NCBI GenBank assembly: GCA_016703105.1
Contig: JADJCS010000005.1
Location: 124,001-188,000, forward strand
DNA length: 64,000 nucleotides
Reading direction: 5' to 3'
Source: Flavobacteriales bacterium
GTDB lineage: Bacteria; Bacteroidota; Bacteroidia; Flavobacteriales_F; PHOS-HE28
The notes beneath the pieces were generated by a model. That model made no database searches. It saw nothing but the letters and a program-made list of their open reading frames with translations, and was not told where the DNA came from. The translations under genes and the position numbers were made by a program. Positions 8,593-16,485 of the stretch are shown here, piece after piece (position 1 is the first letter of the stretch; every line of letters starts with the position of its first letter).

Positions 8593-9777
8593 TCATGCGT
8601 CCACCAAGGCGTCCGCACAAAGTAGGGCATCGGCCATGTACTTCGTGGCCCAATTGGGGAAGGCGAACTTCTCATAGCGGCCCCATAACGGGAACGAACC
8701 GGGCATCGCGCCTCGCGCGGCCTCCGGCCCGTTGGCTGTGGTCCGTTGCACCTGGCAGAGCCATCCCGCCATCCGTAATACCCCTTCGCGCCATGGGCCC
8801 GATCGACCGGCCTTGTGCAACCCTGCCCATACGATCGCGAGCTGAGCTCCGCCTGTGGTCAGAGGTAGTTGTGTCCCTTGCCAGTGCGCATCGTAGCGGC
8901 CATGCAATCGACCATGGCGCAGGAAAATTTCAAGGAGCGTTCGCGCGGACCGTTCGGCGGCATCGATCCATCGCGGATCTCCGAGGCGTTCGCCACATTC
9001 GATGAGCCCAGCGAGCGTGTAGGCCAACGTATGCGTGATCGGGCGGTCGTTATGGGTAATTGTATTGTCAGCGTTCGCGAACCAACCGTTCTGCCGTTGA
9101 TGGGACAGTAGCCGTTCCAGGTTGCGCACAGCGGTGTTCTTGAACGCGGGATCGCCAATGACCTCATGGAGCAATAGAAGTGGAGCGTCCACATAGCTGT
9201 CATAGGTGCGCTCCACGCCGAGGAAATTGTGGCTGCGCCAGGCGCCATCCGGCTCCTGTACCGATACGATCCAACGGCCTGCGGATCTCGCGGCATCCAG
9301 TAACGCAGGTTCCGCCGTGACCTTGTACACGGCCAACAAGCCACGGATCACTTGAGCGGTATTGAATACGATCGAAGGACGGCCCTCGCCGATCCTCCCT
9401 CCGGCCCAACCACCATCGGGATGCTGCACCCGTAAGAGCCAATGTGCGGCGCGCCCAGCACGTTCCAGTAGATCCGCGCGCTGCAAGCGGGTGCTTAGTG
9501 CCAGCAGGGTCGGCAGCGCATAGCCCGTGGTCTCCGGATAACTCGGCCCCCACCCGTCCACCAAGTGATAGCTGCCGAGACCGGGATCCGTTCCAGCATC
9601 TTGGGCGCGGGTCAGGTAGCCCAATGCGGCCGTCATGCCATCCACCAATTCGGCGCGCGAAGGTGGGTTCGCAGGTACGCGCATGCGTTGGGCGAAGAGG
9701 ATCCGTCTGTTATCAGCCTGGGCAAGGGCCCTGGTGAAACAGCGTCCATAGTCGAGGAGCGATGTAGCAAAGCCCAT
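8593..9777 (-). CDS. Alpha/alpha-toroid protein (terpene-cyclase/epimerase-like repeat fold)
   Basis: A 394-residue protein made of repeated helical hairpins with QHPDGGWAGG, VQEPDGAWRSHNF and QRQNGWFAN, the QxxDGGW-like repeats found in prenyltransferase/squalene-cyclase and related alpha/alpha toroids, including sugar epimerases and glycan lyases. The catalytic DxDD motif of terpene cyclases is not evident, so a carbohydrate role fits the context better. ATG 9777 (MGFATSLL) is chosen; TTG 9783 two codons upstream would overlap the wecB stop. It follows wecB directly, suggesting it acts on the ManNAc-containing product. Confidence 0.65.
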   Translation of the reverse strand: MGFATSLLDYGRCFTRALAQADNRRILFAQRMRVPANPPSRAELVDGMTAALGYLTRAQDAGTDPGLGSYHLVDGWGPSYPETTGYALPTLLALSTRLQRADLLERAGRAAHWLLRVQHPDGGWAGGRIGEGRPSIVFNTAQVIRGLLAVYKVTAEPALLDAARSAGRWIVSVQEPDGAWRSHNFLGVERTYDSYVDAPLLLLHEVIGDPAFKNTAVRNLERLLSHQRQNGWFANADNTITHNDRPITHTLAYTLAGLIECGERLGDPRWIDAAERSARTLLEIFLRHGRLHGRYDAHWQGTQLPLTTGGAQLAIVWAGLHKAGRSGPWREGVLRMAGWLCQVQRTTANGPEAARGAMPGSFPLWGRYEKFAFPNWATKYMADALLCADALVDA

Positions 9778-9779
9778 GT

Positions 9780-10931
9780 TCAAGCCTGCGCAAGGAGGGA
9801 TTCACAGATCCGCTCGGCCGCGTGCCCATCACCGAAAACGGAAGGGAGAGCGGGCGATCCTTGTGCGAGGAACCGCTCCGCTTCCTGCAAAATACGTTCG
9901 GGATCCGCATCGCAAAGCACCGCTTGGCCGCACTGGAGCAGTTCGACCCACTCGGTGGAGTCGCGCAGCACGATGCAAGGCCGACCGAAGAAGAAGGCTT
10001 CCTTCTGCACCCCCCCCGAATCGGTGAGCACAAGTCGCGCATGCCGCTCCAACTCGATCATGTCCAGGAACCCCACGGGATCGATCACGCGCAAACGAGG
10101 TTCCCCCGAGAGCAGGTCCAGAAGCCCTTTGTTCGCGATCGAGCCCAGTTGCTTACGCGTGCGCGGATGCAATGGGAGCACCACCGGCGAGCCACTTTGA
10201 CGGGCCAGATCGACCAAGGCCTGGATCAACCGGCCGAGGCGAGCTGGATCATCCGTATTCCTATCCCGGTGGATGGTGGCCAGCAAGAAGCCCCCGGCTT
10301 CCAACCCAAGGTCGCGTAGCACGCTGGAGCGTTCCTGCGCCAGTCGCGCGAAGTGCATGCTATTATCGAACATCACATCGCCACTGAGCACCACATTGGG
10401 CAGATCCACCGTAGGCCTTGCATTGGTCCCGTCGATCCCCTCACGGCGGAGATTCCCCACCCCGGTGGTGGTAGGACAGAACAGCCAGGTGGAACAATGG
10501 TCACAAAGCACTCGGTTCACTTCTTCGGGCATCCGTTTGTCGAAGGAGCGAAGCCCCGCCTCGACATGGGCGAGCGGAATACCCAGTTTGACAGCCGCCA
10601 GCGCCGCCGCCAAAGTGCTGTTGGTGTCACCATAGACCAGAACAAGGTCCGGGCGTTCGTTGATCAAGGTCCTTTCGAGCCCATCGATCATACGCGCGGT
10701 CTGCGCCCCGTGCGTACCCGCACCCACGCCCAGATGTACGGCCGGAGCAGGCACTCCAAGCTCCTGGAAGAACACATCGGACATGTTCGCGTCGTAGTGC
10801 TGACCGGTATGCAGGAGCTGCTGCTCAATGCGTCCGCGAAAAGGGCCCAGGACCGCCCGGGATAACGCCGCCGCCTTGATGATCTGGGGGCGCGCACCGA
10901 CCACCGTAAGGATCCGGAGCGGTGAGGCCAT
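9780..10931 (-). CDS. wecB: UDP-N-acetylglucosamine 2-epimerase, non-hydrolysing
   Basis: A 383-residue cytosolic enzyme interconverting UDP-GlcNAc and UDP-ManNAc, supplying ManNAc or ManNAcA units for surface glycans. GARPQIIKA at 12-20, VYGDTNST around D102, HVEAGLRSFDKRMPEE (E124, E137, E138) and TDSGGVQKEA form the bi-domain GT-B-like active site. It is the first gene of the leftward run toroid-deacetylase-acyltransferase-upp and starts 1 nt after the radC stop. WecG/TagA and sugar-phosphate transferases encoded 3 kb away are natural users of the product. Confidence 0.95.
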   Translation of the reverse strand: MASPLRILTVVGARPQIIKAAALSRAVLGPFRGRIEQQLLHTGQHYDANMSDVFFQELGVPAPAVHLGVGAGTHGAQTARMIDGLERTLINERPDLVLVYGDTNSTLAAALAAVKLGIPLAHVEAGLRSFDKRMPEEVNRVLCDHCSTWLFCPTTTGVGNLRREGIDGTNARPTVDLPNVVLSGDVMFDNSMHFARLAQERSSVLRDLGLEAGGFLLATIHRDRNTDDPARLGRLIQALVDLARQSGSPVVLPLHPRTRKQLGSIANKGLLDLLSGEPRLRVIDPVGFLDMIELERHARLVLTDSGGVQKEAFFFGRPCIVLRDSTEWVELLQCGQAVLCDADPERILQEAERFLAQGSPALPSVFGDGHAAERICESLLAQA

Positions 10932-10932
10932 T

Positions 10933-11643
10933 TCAGAGCGTGCCGTTGTCCGCGAAGCTGTAGTAGCCGCTCGCAGTAATGATCATGTGGTCCTGCACCG
11001 CGATATCGAGCACCCGACCTCCATCCACCAGTTTCCGGGTCAAGCGCACGTCCTCTTCGCTCGGGACCGCTCTACCGCTCGGGTGGTTGTGCGCCAAGAT
11101 CACTCCGGCCGCACGTTTCTCCATGGCCTCTCGGAAAATGATCTTGGGGTCCGCCACGGTTCCGTGCATGCCTCCCTGGCTCACCCGCACTTTTCCCAGC
11201 AGGCCGTTGGCGCGGTCCAGGAGAATGAGCCAGAACTCCTCGTGGGGGAGATCAGCCAGATGGGCTCGGAGAAGCAGGTCGGCCTGGATGCTCGAGGTGA
11301 TCCGCTCACGCCGCTCAGGGACACTATCTCTTCGGCGCCTCCCAAGTTCGAGCGCTGCCACGATCGCGATGGCCTTCGCCTCACCGAGTCCTTTCACTTG
11401 GGTGAATTGCGTCACGGTGAGGCGGCCTAGCTGGCCAAGGTCGTTCCCGGCGAGGTGCAGAGCCTGTTTCGCGAGGTCCAGCGCGCTGGCCTGCACGGTG
11501 CCCGTGCGGATCAGGATGGCCAGCAACTCGGCATCGGACAAGGCCCCTGGCCCCTGGCGCATCAACCGCTCCCGCGGACGATCGTCGCTCGCCCACTCAG
11601 GTATGGTGAGCTTGCCTGGCGCTCCGTTGGGTGACTGGTCCAT
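10933..11643 (-). CDS. radC: RadC family JAB/MPN-domain protein
   Basis: A 236-residue protein with the RadC layout: an N-terminal UPF0758 helical region (GALSDAELLAILIRTGT), helix-hairpin-helix-like VKGLGEAKA at 83-91, then an MPN/JAB metalloprotease-like domain with the metal motif AHNHPSG (H185, H187) and D198. The domain suggests metal-dependent hydrolysis; the older DNA-repair role is doubtful. ATG 11643 (MDQSPNG) is used; the frame is open five codons further. The rpsT terminator hairpin lies just upstream. Confidence 0.92.
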   Translation of the reverse strand: MDQSPNGAPGKLTIPEWASDDRPRERLMRQGPGALSDAELLAILIRTGTVQASALDLAKQALHLAGNDLGQLGRLTVTQFTQVKGLGEAKAIAIVAALELGRRRRDSVPERRERITSSIQADLLLRAHLADLPHEEFWLILLDRANGLLGKVRVSQGGMHGTVADPKIIFREAMEKRAAGVILAHNHPSGRAVPSEEDVRLTRKLVDGGRVLDIAVQDHMIITASGYYSFADNGTL

Positions 11644-11649
11644 GGCTGG

Positions 11650-11681
11650 AAAAAGCAAAGGCCCTCGTTCAGAGGACCTTC
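11650..11681 (-). terminator. Rho-independent terminator of rpsT
   Basis: Read leftward: an AAGGTCCTC / GAGGGCCTT stem (11658-11680, one A-C mismatch) with a short loop, followed by GC and a run of five T. It lies 22 nt after the rpsT stop and ends just before the radC start. Confidence 0.75.
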
Positions 11682-11702
11682 ACACGTTTCGGGGCGGGGG
11701 CC

Positions 11703-11957
11703 TCACTTCAGCTTGCTCACATGCAGCTTCAAGGAGGACTTCAGGTTCGCGGCCTTGTTCTTATGGATGATGTTGCGCTTGGCCAACTTGTCCAACATAG
11801 CTTCCACACCGGGCAACTGCTTCTCCGCCTCTTTCTTGTCAGCGGCGGCGCGCAGGTCACGCACGGCGTTCCGCGTGGTCTTGTGCTGGTAGCGGTTACG
11901 CTCGTTGCGGGTCTCGGTCTGCCGAACGCGTTTCAGTGCTGACTTGTGATTGGCCAT
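11703..11957 (-). CDS. rpsT: 30S ribosomal protein S20
   Basis: An 84-residue, strongly basic helical protein beginning MANHKSALKRVRQTE, the classic S20 N-terminus that binds 16S rRNA early in 30S assembly. The frame is open to 12008, but ATG 11957 matches the family and follows a good promoter. It is a single-gene unit with its own promoter and terminator, placed between the wecB operon and the capsule initiator gene. Confidence 0.97.
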   Translation of the reverse strand: MANHKSALKRVRQTETRNERNRYQHKTTRNAVRDLRAAADKKEAEKQLPGVEAMLDKLAKRNIIHKNKAANLKSSLKLHVSKLK

Positions 11958-11978
11958 GGTCTTCTCGAAAAAGGACCG

Positions 11979-12008
11979 CAAATATAGCCCTTTCCCCATG
12001 CCCTCCAA
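11979..12008 (-). promoter_or_regulatory. Bacteroidota-type promoter of rpsT
   Basis: Read leftward: TTG at 12008-12006, 19 nt, then TATATTTG at 11986-11979, matching the Bacteroidota consensus (TTG near -33, TAnnTTTG near -7). The -7 box lies 21 nt upstream of the ATG, implying a very short leader. Confidence 0.75.
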
Positions 12009-12013
12009 GCCCC

Positions 12014-12067
12014 GAAAAGAAGAAGCCGGGCATCACGCACGGCTTCCAAAGTACCCGTAGGCGGGTA
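12014..12067 (-). terminator. Terminator hairpins after the sugar-phosphate transferase gene
   Basis: Immediately after the stop at 12068, read leftward, a TACCCG / CGGGTA hairpin (12052-12067) is followed by a GAAGCCG / CGGCTTC hairpin (12022-12046) and a T-rich tract (TTCTTTT). The second looks like a factor-independent terminator separating this gene from rpsT. Confidence 0.65.
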
Positions 12068-13219
12068 TCAATAGGCGTTGGGGTCCTTCCGCAGCATGTT
12101 GGTCAGGGTCTTCACCACGATGTGCAGGTCCAGTCGGAAACTCCAGTTCTCCAAGTACCAGACATCCAGTTCGATCCGGCGCTCCATGAGTTCCGGGGTG
12201 CGTGTTTCGCCACGGAACCCGCTGACCTGGGCCCAGCCCGTGATACCAGGACGCACGAAGTGACGCACCATGTACTTATCGATGATATCCCGGTATTGAT
12301 CGTTGAGTTTGAGCGGATGTGGCCGAGGACCCACGACGCTCATCTGACCCATAAGCACGTTGAAGAACTGGGGCATCTCATCCAGATTGCTCTTGCGGAG
12401 GAACGCCCCCACACGCGTTACCCGGGGATCGTTCTTGGTGGCCTGGACGCTATCCGCCTCTTTGTTCACCTGCATGGACCGGAATTTCCAACAGGCGAAC
12501 TGCTTGTTGTCACGGCCAAGGCGCATCTGTTTGAAGAACACCGGGCCTTTCGAGGAGAGCTTCACCAGCAACGCCAGAACAGGGAAAAGCCAGGTAAAAA
12601 CGAACAAGATGACCAAGGCGGAGAAGAAGAAGTCGAAGGTGCGCTTAAGAGCCCGGTTGAAACGCCGGTCCAACGGTTCCTTGCGGAGCTTGCTGACCGG
12701 CACTGACCCATGGAACTCCAGGCTGCTGGTCTTCACCACTGGAATGAAACTCTCGCCGCTGGGGATCACTCGGAAACGGATAGTGTTCCGCTCGCAGAAT
12801 TCCATCAGGTCCGTAATGTCATCGCGTCGGGTACCACCCAGCGCACAGTAGACTATGTCGATCCGGTTCTTCACCACGTAATTCTTCGCGTCCTCCACAC
12901 CACCTACCCGCACACGACCCAATGGACCTTGAATGTCCACATCACTGAACACACCACAGAACCGATAGCCGCGAACGGTTTGGTCCTGGCAATACTTGAA
13001 GATCTCTTCAGCCGCCGGACCCTCGCCTACGATCACCAGGTCCTTGACGGAAGTGAGGGGGTCCAGGGTAAGCACCTTGCTAAGGCCTGACTGAACTTGC
13101 TGAAGCGAGCGGCGCTTGGAGCGCAACAAGGCCGCCAACTCGCTGGTCGCGTCCGTCCGCAAACCCAGCTTGTTCCGTTCACTGTTCGCACCGGGGAGAT
13201 CGATCTCGCCTTCCGTCAT
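12068..13219 (-). CDS. Polyprenyl-phosphate sugar-phosphate transferase (capsule initiator), lacking the N-terminal membrane domain
   Basis: A 383-residue bacterial sugar transferase that should load the first sugar-1-phosphate onto undecaprenyl phosphate. A Rossmann-like domain (DLVIVGEGPAAEEI from residue 60) is followed by one membrane segment (198-220) and the catalytic domain: SKGPVFFKQMRLG, CWKFRSM, DEMPQFFNVLMGQMSVVGPRPH and RPGITGWAQVSG. WcaJ-type proteins normally begin with four or five more membrane helices; here the protein starts about 60 residues before the Rossmann domain. A promoter at 13270-13300 supports ATG 13219, so the short form looks genuine. It should catalyse the first committed step of the locus. 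Confidence 0.92.
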   Translation of the reverse strand: MTEGEIDLPGANSERNKLGLRTDATSELAALLRSKRRSLQQVQSGLSKVLTLDPLTSVKDLVIVGEGPAAEEIFKYCQDQTVRGYRFCGVFSDVDIQGPLGRVRVGGVEDAKNYVVKNRIDIVYCALGGTRRDDITDLMEFCERNTIRFRVIPSGESFIPVVKTSSLEFHGSVPVSKLRKEPLDRRFNRALKRTFDFFFSALVILFVFTWLFPVLALLVKLSSKGPVFFKQMRLGRDNKQFACWKFRSMQVNKEADSVQATKNDPRVTRVGAFLRKSNLDEMPQFFNVLMGQMSVVGPRPHPLKLNDQYRDIIDKYMVRHFVRPGITGWAQVSGFRGETRTPELMERRIELDVWYLENWSFRLDLHIVVKTLTNMLRKDPNAY

Positions 13220-13269
13220 GGGATCCTTTGTGGTGTGCTTGCGGCCAGGGGTCGATCCGTAAAGTGGGT

Positions 13270-13300
13270 CAAATGTAGAGGGCGTGCCAGGCGATGTCAA
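13270..13300 (-). promoter_or_regulatory. Bacteroidota-type promoter of the sugar-phosphate transferase
   Basis: Read leftward: TTG at 13300-13298, 20 nt, then TACATTTG at 13277-13270. The -7 box lies 50 nt upstream of ATG 13219. The adjoining non-coding stretch 13301-13396 holds several TCGAA-rich palindromes, possibly a terminator for wecG or an operator. Confidence 0.65.
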
Positions 13301-13396
13301 TTTTGGTCGAAGAATTTCGACATTTCGTCGAAGAACGACCTCGTTCGTCGTATGGGCACCCTTTCAACGCGACGTATCGCTTCCCGGTTCCCTGCC

Positions 13397-14230
13397 TCAC
13401 GGCCTCGACGACGCGAGCGAAGGTCCTCGAGCGGGTACTGTCAACACGGGTAGTGCTTTGAGACGTTGCCAGCCATAGCGCGCGACCAGGCCAAGGAACA
13501 GCGTGTTCGTGACCAAGTAACGCTTCCACAACCGGCGCGGCTCAAGCACCAACCGATACGCCCATTCCAATGACAGCTCACGCATCCATTTCGGTGCACG
13601 GGTATCGATCCCGGCATACAGAAGAAAAGCACCGCCCAAGCCCAGCATCACAGCCTGCACCCCGGGACGCATGGAGGCCATCCATCGCTCCTGCTTCGGA
13701 CAACCCAGGGAAACCATGACGATAGCGGCGCCGCTGGCATTGATACGATCCGCGTCAGCGACCAACTCCTGGCTGGTCAATGCGCGGAAGGGTGGGCTAT
13801 GAGCACCTGCGAACCGTAGATGAGGGAACTCGATCGCGGCTTTCTCCTGGATCACGGCGAGCACTTCCGGCCTGCCACCGTAGAGGAACACAGGTAATCG
13901 GTGCTCCGCAGCGCGGGCGAACAGCGCGGGCAAGAGGTCATTCCCGGCGACCCTCTCCTGGGTCGTTCTTCCGAGCTTCTGCAAGGCGCGTAGCAAAGGC
14001 ACACCATCGGCTGTGGCCAGATCGGCACCGTTCACCACTTGGGCGAACGCCCGATCGGAAGAGACCTCCACCGCCATATGGGCGTTCACGCAGCATACAT
14101 AGCTGGAGGTGCGTGCTTGGGCCAACGTTACGATGGCATCGAGATGTTGCTCAAAGGTCCCGAGCGTGATCCCTACGCCTACGACTTCGCGCTTGGGCAA
14201 CACGCCCGGAACGATGGTCGGTTCAGGCAT
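13397..14230 (-). CDS. WecG/TagA/CpsF family glycosyltransferase
   Basis: A 277-residue GT26-family transferase that typically adds ManNAc or ManNAcA to a lipid-linked GlcNAc. CVNAHMAVE, LATADGVPLL, RVAGNDLLPAL, VFLYGG and VSLGCPKQERWM are the family blocks. The frame is open to 14278; ATG 14230 (MPEPTIVPG) overlaps the epimerase stop by 8 nt and gives the usual length. The presence of wecB upstream agrees with a ManNAc-type donor. A C-terminal basic amphipathic tail probably anchors it to the membrane. Confidence 0.93.
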   Translation of the reverse strand: MPEPTIVPGVLPKREVVGVGITLGTFEQHLDAIVTLAQARTSSYVCCVNAHMAVEVSSDRAFAQVVNGADLATADGVPLLRALQKLGRTTQERVAGNDLLPALFARAAEHRLPVFLYGGRPEVLAVIQEKAAIEFPHLRFAGAHSPPFRALTSQELVADADRINASGAAIVMVSLGCPKQERWMASMRPGVQAVMLGLGGAFLLYAGIDTRAPKWMRELSLEWAYRLVLEPRRLWKRYLVTNTLFLGLVARYGWQRLKALPVLTVPARGPSLASSRP

Positions 14231-15224
14231 GGTGGACAACCTTCTTTGCCGGGTAGGGGATGCGTTCACTTCCACCATCGTACCAACGCACCATGCGCCG
14301 AACCCCTTCCTCCATGGTATAAGGAGCCTCGCCCAATGCAGCGATGGTGCGGTCCATCGGCGTGATGTAATCGCTCGTCATGCTCCTGAACCGGCCGCTG
14401 GTGATCGGGAAAGGCAGGCCGACAGCTTTGAACACATCACCGATCGAAGCGAGCGACGCAACGACCCATGCAGGCATGTAGCGCACAGGCTTGCCCGTGA
14501 GTTCCTCGGATACGCATTCCACCCAATCTTTCAGGTCCAAGGGGCGATCACCGACATAGAACACTTTGCCGTTCACCACTTCCAAGGGTGCCCGCAGGAT
14601 GCGATCGATCTGCCAAACCACGTTGCCCACGTAGCCATAGGAGCGGACCACTTTTCTACGGGAAGGATGGAAATACAGCCCTTTGCGCATCACCTTGAAC
14701 ATGACGTCCCGGTACCGCAGGCTATAGGGACCCCAGATCGTGGTAGGCCGAATGATGGTCCAGGCGCACGCGAGCCCAGCCTCGCGGGTGGCCATCTCGG
14801 TGCGCCGTTTCGTTTCCCCATACAGGGTGAAAGGTTTGAAGTCGAGGTCGTTCTTGGGTTGGTAGCCCGCCTCACATACGAACTGTGTGCTGGTGATGAC
14901 CACCCTTTCAATGGACGGGCAGGCTTTGATCACCTCCAACAAGCGGCGCGTGCCTTCGTGGTTCTGCACGTAGGCGTTCATATCCTGCTGTTCCTCGGTA
15001 TCCGTGCGCGCTGCCAAGTGGACGACATGCGTAGGCTTGAATTCGTGGACCAGGCGTCCACAGCCCTCCTGGTCCATGAGGTCCACCTCCTTCCACCAGG
15101 AGAGCTGCGCGGAATTCAGCGGTGGGTTCCAATCGAGGTTCAGCACTTCGACCTTCTGTTCCAAGAGGAGTTCCATCAGGTTGGTACCTATGAAACCCGA
15201 ACCGCCGGTCACTAACACACGCAT
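14223..15224 (-). CDS. NAD-dependent epimerase/dehydratase (extended SDR)
   Basis: A 333-residue nucleotide-sugar modifying enzyme. The NAD-binding TGGSGFIG is at 6-13, STQF precedes the catalytic YGETK (Y135, K139), and RPTTIWGP is the substrate-side motif. It is an extended short-chain dehydrogenase of the UDP-glucose 4-epimerase class; the exact sugar cannot be read from sequence. It overlaps the WecG gene and follows the GT4 gene by 13 nt, so it supplies a donor for this locus. Confidence 0.9.
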   Translation of the reverse strand: MRVLVTGGSGFIGTNLMELLLEQKVEVLNLDWNPPLNSAQLSWWKEVDLMDQEGCGRLVHEFKPTHVVHLAARTDTEEQQDMNAYVQNHEGTRRLLEVIKACPSIERVVITSTQFVCEAGYQPKNDLDFKPFTLYGETKRRTEMATREAGLACAWTIIRPTTIWGPYSLRYRDVMFKVMRKGLYFHPSRRKVVRSYGYVGNVVWQIDRILRAPLEVVNGKVFYVGDRPLDLKDWVECVSEELTGKPVRYMPAWVVASLASIGDVFKAVGLPFPITSGRFRSMTSDYITPMDRTIAALGEAPYTMEEGVRRMVRWYDGGSERIPYPAKKVVHHA

Positions 15225-15237
15225 CGCTCGCTTCGTT

Positions 15238-16356
15238 CTATGGCCGCAGGCTTAGGAAGGCCTCCTCCATGTTTTGGTGGAACCGTTGTAACGTGAACCG
15301 TTCCTCAAAGATGCGACGCCCCGCTTCACCCATACGCTTGCGTAGAGCCGCATCGCCTAGTAACAGGGCCAAGCGGTCCGCGATGGCCATGGGGTCATTG
15401 ATCGGAACAAGGAAACCGCTGCTGCCGTCCTCCACCACCGAAGGAATACCGCGCCATTGTGTGCTTACCACGGGTTTGGCGAACTGCATGGCTTCGGCCA
15501 CTACCAAGCCGAAGCTTTCAGCCTCGAAGTAGGACGGGAAGCAGAACACATCGCATCCCGCGAAATGCCGGTTCTTCTCCGTGTCCCGCTTGACACCCAG
15601 AAAGTGCACGCGTTCGGACAGCCCGTGTTGCAAGACGAACGCCTGGCAGTCATCCCTGAAGTGCTCATCGCCCCATTTGCCCATCACCTCAAGGTGTGCA
15701 TCGACATTACGGTCACGGAGCAACTTGAACGCTTCCAGAAGTACCCGCACACCCTTGCTGGGGATCAACACCCCGGTAAAGAGGATGGTGAAGGGACCTT
15801 GGGGTGGTGCAACGCGCTCTGGAACGGTGCCGCGCATGTCCGGTAACCCGTTCGGCACCACGATGGAACGCGAAGCACCGAGCGCGCCACCGTCATCGGG
15901 GTTCTGCGCCGCTGTCCGGATGGCCAGTGCCGGATGCCCGTAAGCCCACTGGAAAAGTGGCCGAAGTACGCGGGGCAACCGGTGCTTGAACGTGGAAACC
16001 CCGCTCGCATGGAAGTGGAAAACAGTGCTTCGGAAAAGCCAACGCGTCGCGCAGAGAAGGAACAGGTCCCGGAGCACCGGCACCATGTTCGGCCCACTGG
16101 GCGGATAGTACAGCACCGGCGTGCGGTAGCGGAGCCGGGCAATGATGATCCGGGCGATCGTGCTGAAAAGCACCAAGATCTTTCCGATCTGGAACTTGCC
16201 CACGCTCTCCATGTCATCGGAGAAGGCCATACGCACATGGTGATAGCGGACGCGATCGCCTGCCCCGTCCAGCATATGCCTGATCATCACGGCCTGACCG
16301 CCGAAAGGCGGTGGGGTTTGGCCCACGACCAGGACGCGAAGCGAATGGGCCTCCAT
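15238..16356 (-). CDS. Glycosyltransferase family 4 protein
   Basis: A 372-residue GT-B transferase. The N-terminal GQTPPPFGGQAVMI is the acceptor-side glycine loop; FTGVLIPSKGVRVLLEAF, the Ex7E motif in FEAESFGLVVAEAM and the following VVSTQWRGIPSVVEDG form the GT4 donor site. It should add one sugar to the undecaprenyl-linked repeat unit. A TACCTTTG box at 16364-16371 (minus strand) sits directly before the ATG and would give an almost leaderless transcript. Confidence 0.92.
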   Translation of the reverse strand: MEAHSLRVLVVGQTPPPFGGQAVMIRHMLDGAGDRVRYHHVRMAFSDDMESVGKFQIGKILVLFSTIARIIIARLRYRTPVLYYPPSGPNMVPVLRDLFLLCATRWLFRSTVFHFHASGVSTFKHRLPRVLRPLFQWAYGHPALAIRTAAQNPDDGGALGASRSIVVPNGLPDMRGTVPERVAPPQGPFTILFTGVLIPSKGVRVLLEAFKLLRDRNVDAHLEVMGKWGDEHFRDDCQAFVLQHGLSERVHFLGVKRDTEKNRHFAGCDVFCFPSYFEAESFGLVVAEAMQFAKPVVSTQWRGIPSVVEDGSSGFLVPINDPMAIADRLALLLGDAALRKRMGEAGRRIFEERFTLQRFHQNMEEAFLSLRP

Positions 16357-16485
16357 GCGCGGTCAAAGGTATCCCCCACTACGACCATGTTCCGAGGCAC
16401 CTCCATCGAAGCGTTTCGAGCATTGGTCGAATGATACCAACTCCGGCCTCACTAGCTGGGTTCAAGGCGACAAGAACGTCAACCC

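Noticed and set aside
11936..12706. 256-residue plus-strand open frame
   Set aside because: Antisense to the sugar-phosphate transferase and rpsT leader; no recognisable protein.
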